Below, piece by piece: positions 5,546 to 7,732 of a stretch of 7,732 bases of DNA; positions within the stretch are counted from its first letter, which is position 1; each line of letters opens with the position of its first letter. Under the pieces are notes generated by a model that saw only the letters and a list, made by a program, of their open reading frames with translations, searched no databases and was not told where the DNA came from. The position numbers and the translations under genes were made by a program. The DNA is from a bacterium UBA1790. Lineage in GTDB: Bacteria > Bacteroidota > Bacteroidia > Bacteroidales > Muribaculaceae. The DNA lies in the NCBI GenBank assembly GCA_002314465.1, contig DCGA01000052.1:2833-10564 (forward strand). Direction: 5' to 3'.

Positions 5546-7726
5546 TTACTTTGCTGTTATTGCCTGCAGTTGGGCTGCATACTTGGCGTTCATGAGGCGG
5601 CAGTAGGTGATGATGTCGCCTGCGGGCTGCTCGGCTTTATTGGCATCATACTTGAAGCCTTGCTCAAATGCCTTTACTTCCTCAATCCATTCATCGTCGT
5701 TCCATTCCTTGCCGTTCTTCACGCAGTCCATGGCGCGGTTTATCCACATCTCCCAACGCTTAGCGTGGTACTGCGAGGTGAGGCCGTTGTAGCAACGGTT
5801 GGCATAGTCATTAAGGCTACCTCCCCAGGTGGTGATAAGTGTGAGGGCATTCTTCTGGTAGTAATCCTTCAGTTCGGGAGTATTGCCGTAATCGCGTGCC
5901 AGGTTTACCCATGCGTCGAGTGTGCAGTGGCTCTGGAATGCGTTCATGCCATCAATGTCCATGAGCAGTTGGCGCATCATGGTGGCATGCTTGCGCATTT
6001 CGGCCATGTTCTTCTCGTTGAATGCCTTCTCGAAGGCTTTCTTCTCTATTACAAACATCTGGTTGAGCACTTCGCGTCCGGTTACGGTGATGTCGATTAT
6101 CATTGCATCGCGTGGCACCTCGTCTTGCTTGATGAGTGTCTGCCATGCATCAACCAGACCAGCCACGTTGAGTTTGTATTTGGTCTTGTATATCTCCTTG
6201 TTCATGAGCGGACGCAGGCTCACCATCTCGCCGCGTGTGCCGGCTTGCAGTGTGTAAACCTCGTTGTAAAGCGAATTCCAGGCCTTGCGGGCGTTGTCGT
6301 CTACGCGTCCGGCATGGCGGTCGGCAATCTCGTTGACCACCTGCTCGGGAGTATCTGTAATCGCCCAAGCCTTGTCGAGTACGCGCTCATAGGGCAACTG
6401 CTGAACATCAAATCCCTCGAGGGTAGAACCTATGCCCACGAAGTTCTTGCCGCCCTCTTTGAGTGTGCCTTCGATGCGCTCACAGGCTTTCTTGGGATTG
6501 CCCTCAAATACGGTGTTGCCACCGAAGTTGCCCAGGTAGCACCATATGTAGGGTTGCTCCGAGAAGCGGTCGCGTGTGCGCCACACCTCGCGGTTCTCGC
6601 AGAAGTAGTCCAGGATGGTCATCTTTCCCTTGGGAACAGCGGTGAGCATTGCCTTGGTGCGCTCGGCGGTCCACTCCTTCTGGTAGTAGAGTATCCAGCC
6701 CATCTGCAGCCACTCGGCCTTGGGGTCGGCTTTCTTCACGCTCTCAAACATGTGCTTGGTGACGCGGCTCAGGTATGATTCCTCCCAGCTGGGCGGTTCC
6801 ATTTCGTTGAACGGGTCGATGCCGTAGATGTGGTCGTAGCCGAATAACTTGCCCTGCTCCTCTACAAACATCTTCTGTATCTTGTCAAACAAGGGGTCCT
6901 CGCTGTCGAGGAAGTAAGTGCGCTCTTCTTCGGCAAACTTTGCCCAGTCGCTTAGCATCGAAATCTTGGCATCGGGATACAACTCCTTGATGCGGCGGGG
7001 CACATGGCCTGCAAAGGCATTCATCACGGGTCGCATGTTAAGGGCGCGCTCGCGGGCAAGTATCTTGTGCTGCAGTTCTACTTGAGTGTCAATCCAGTGC
7101 TGGGGCAGTGGGCCGCACCACTGGTCCACATTGGCCATGCGGTGCCATGCCAGGTAAGAAGGACCGGTGAAATACTTGCGGCATTCATCGGGTGTCATGC
7201 CCATTGATGTCCACACCTTCATCCACACAGCCTCCTGGCCGGTGATTGCCAGCGGCAGATTCACTCCGTTGAGGGCCATCCAGTCGATGAAGCGCTCCCA
7301 GTCGGGCCACTGCCAGAAGGTCATGGTGTAGCCATAGGTGCAGTAGTTGAGGAAGAATCGCTGCGGAACGGTCGATGTCACGGTCTCGCCGTCGCCCACG
7401 CCGGGAAGTGCGTCGGGCAGTTCTACGGCCACGTCGGCATACCACGACACGGTGGTGTTGCAGTACTTCTTGAGGTAGCGGTTAAGCCCCACAGCCATTG
7501 CATTGGCGTTATTGCCGCCTATGGCTACACGCTCGCCGTTCATAGCCAGCGAGTACACGTCGGTCCCTTTCTTGGGCGATTTGATTTTTACGAATTCCAC
7601 CTTGTCGGCAAGGCGTTGCGACAAGCGTGTGGCAAGAGCGGTTGCTTCCTGCACATCGGCATCGGCAGCCCATGCGTTCACACACATCACTGCGGCTGCC
7701 AGCAGTAGTAAAACGATTCTTTTCAT
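5546..7726 (-). CDS. Exported alpha-N-acetylglucosaminidase, glycoside hydrolase family 89 (NAGLU-like)
   Basis: GH89 enzymes remove terminal alpha-linked N-acetylglucosamine with retention of configuration. Human NAGLU acts on heparan sulfate, and bacterial members act on GlcNAc-alpha-1,4-Gal caps of mucin. The 726-residue protein is complete. Residues 1-20 form a Sec signal peptide (cut after NAWA20); Cys15 lacks a proper lipobox, so a periplasmic or secreted soluble enzyme is likely. Residues 22-115 fit the small N-terminal domain. The (alpha/beta)8 barrel starts with the hallmark block FFLNYCTYGYTMTFWQW (124-140) and DWMALNGVNLPLAITGQEAVW (148-168). DPFNEMEPPSWE (304-315) carries the predicted acid/base Glu308, NFGGN is at 400-404, and GIGSTLEG (431-438) carries the predicted nucleophile Glu437; these correspond to human Glu316 and Glu446 by motif. 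About 460-726 is the all-helical C-terminal domain. No carbohydrate-binding module or T9SS tail is present. The ATG at 7726 lies 6 nt from the window end, so the promoter and any operon partner are not visible. Confidence 0.96.
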   Translation of the reverse strand: MKRIVLLLLAAAVMCVNAWAADADVQEATALATRLSQRLADKVEFVKIKSPKKGTDVYSLAMNGERVAIGGNNANAMAVGLNRYLKKYCNTTVSWYADVAVELPDALPGVGDGETVTSTVPQRFFLNYCTYGYTMTFWQWPDWERFIDWMALNGVNLPLAITGQEAVWMKVWTSMGMTPDECRKYFTGPSYLAWHRMANVDQWCGPLPQHWIDTQVELQHKILARERALNMRPVMNAFAGHVPRRIKELYPDAKISMLSDWAKFAEEERTYFLDSEDPLFDKIQKMFVEEQGKLFGYDHIYGIDPFNEMEPPSWEESYLSRVTKHMFESVKKADPKAEWLQMGWILYYQKEWTAERTKAMLTAVPKGKMTILDYFCENREVWRTRDRFSEQPYIWCYLGNFGGNTVFEGNPKKACERIEGTLKEGGKNFVGIGSTLEGFDVQQLPYERVLDKAWAITDTPEQVVNEIADRHAGRVDDNARKAWNSLYNEVYTLQAGTRGEMVSLRPLMNKEIYKTKYKLNVAGLVDAWQTLIKQDEVPRDAMIIDITVTGREVLNQMFVIEKKAFEKAFNEKNMAEMRKHATMMRQLLMDIDGMNAFQSHCTLDAWVNLARDYGNTPELKDYYQKNALTLITTWGGSLNDYANRCYNGLTSQYHAKRWEMWINRAMDCVKNGKEWNDDEWIEEVKAFEQGFKYDANKAEQPAGDIITYCRLMNAKYAAQLQAITAK

Positions 7727-7732
7727 AGTGCT

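Noticed and set aside
5531..6778. Long plus-strand open frame (415 codons) opposite the GH89 gene
   Set aside because: It is wholly antisense to a complete, well-recognised enzyme gene, starts inside the terminator/stop region, and its Leu/Val/His/Ala-rich product resembles no family. It reflects the codon bias of the real gene.
1..7732. Defence system, toxin-antitoxin pair, prophage, insertion sequence, CRISPR array or tRNA
   Set aside because: All substantial coding space is taken by asnA, a lipoprotein, a G3E GTPase, a T9SS cargo and GH89. I saw no transposase-like ORF, terminal inverted repeats, regular spaced repeats or cloverleaf in the gaps, so a new multi-gene system is not supported.

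Overview
The window looks like a chromosomal segment from a gut-type Bacteroidales bacterium, most likely near Prevotellaceae or Muribaculaceae. Three things point there. Candidate promoters fit the Bacteroidetes sigma pattern (TTTG/TTG about 20 nt upstream of TAnnTTTG). Start codons follow A/T-rich leaders without a Shine-Dalgarno sequence. One large secreted protein ends in what looks like a type IX secretion (T9SS) type A sorting domain. The assignment rests on sequence character, not on a search.

Layout, left to right. (1) 1-642, +: the C-terminal part of aspartate-ammonia ligase (asnA), cut by the window edge. (2) 764-1219, +: a small acidic, helix-prone lipoprotein of unknown function with its own candidate promoter. 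(3) 1246-1272: a hairpin terminator between converging genes. (4) 1292-2638, -: a COG0523/CobW-type G3E GTPase with a very large His/Asp/Glu-rich insert, probably a zinc (or other transition-metal) chaperone. (5) About 2668-3015: a divergent intergenic region of roughly 350 bp with regulatory-looking structure. It holds a promoter for the right-hand gene, TTG(C/T)A words repeated at 10-bp steps, a 9-bp direct repeat and a cluster of CGCGT words. (6) 3016-5457, +: an 813-residue exported beta-rich protein with a T9SS-like C-terminus and no recognised enzymatic domain. (7) 5490-5526: a strong 16-bp bidirectional terminator hairpin. (8) 5546-7726, -: a complete exported GH89 alpha-N-acetylglucosaminidase (NAGLU-like), whose upstream region lies outside the window.

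The genes do not form one operon. Two convergent pairs, each separated by a terminator hairpin, and one divergent pair suggest independent transcription units. Together they are metabolic and cell-envelope functions of a glycan-feeding gut anaerobe: asparagine synthesis, metal handling, a surface or secreted protein, and removal of alpha-linked GlcNAc from host or other glycans. I found no mobile element, CRISPR array, tRNA/rRNA or convincing multi-gene novel system. The best leads are the metal-binding insert with an altered G4 motif in the GTPase, the uncharacterised T9SS cargo with its phased promoter, and the unknown lipoprotein.
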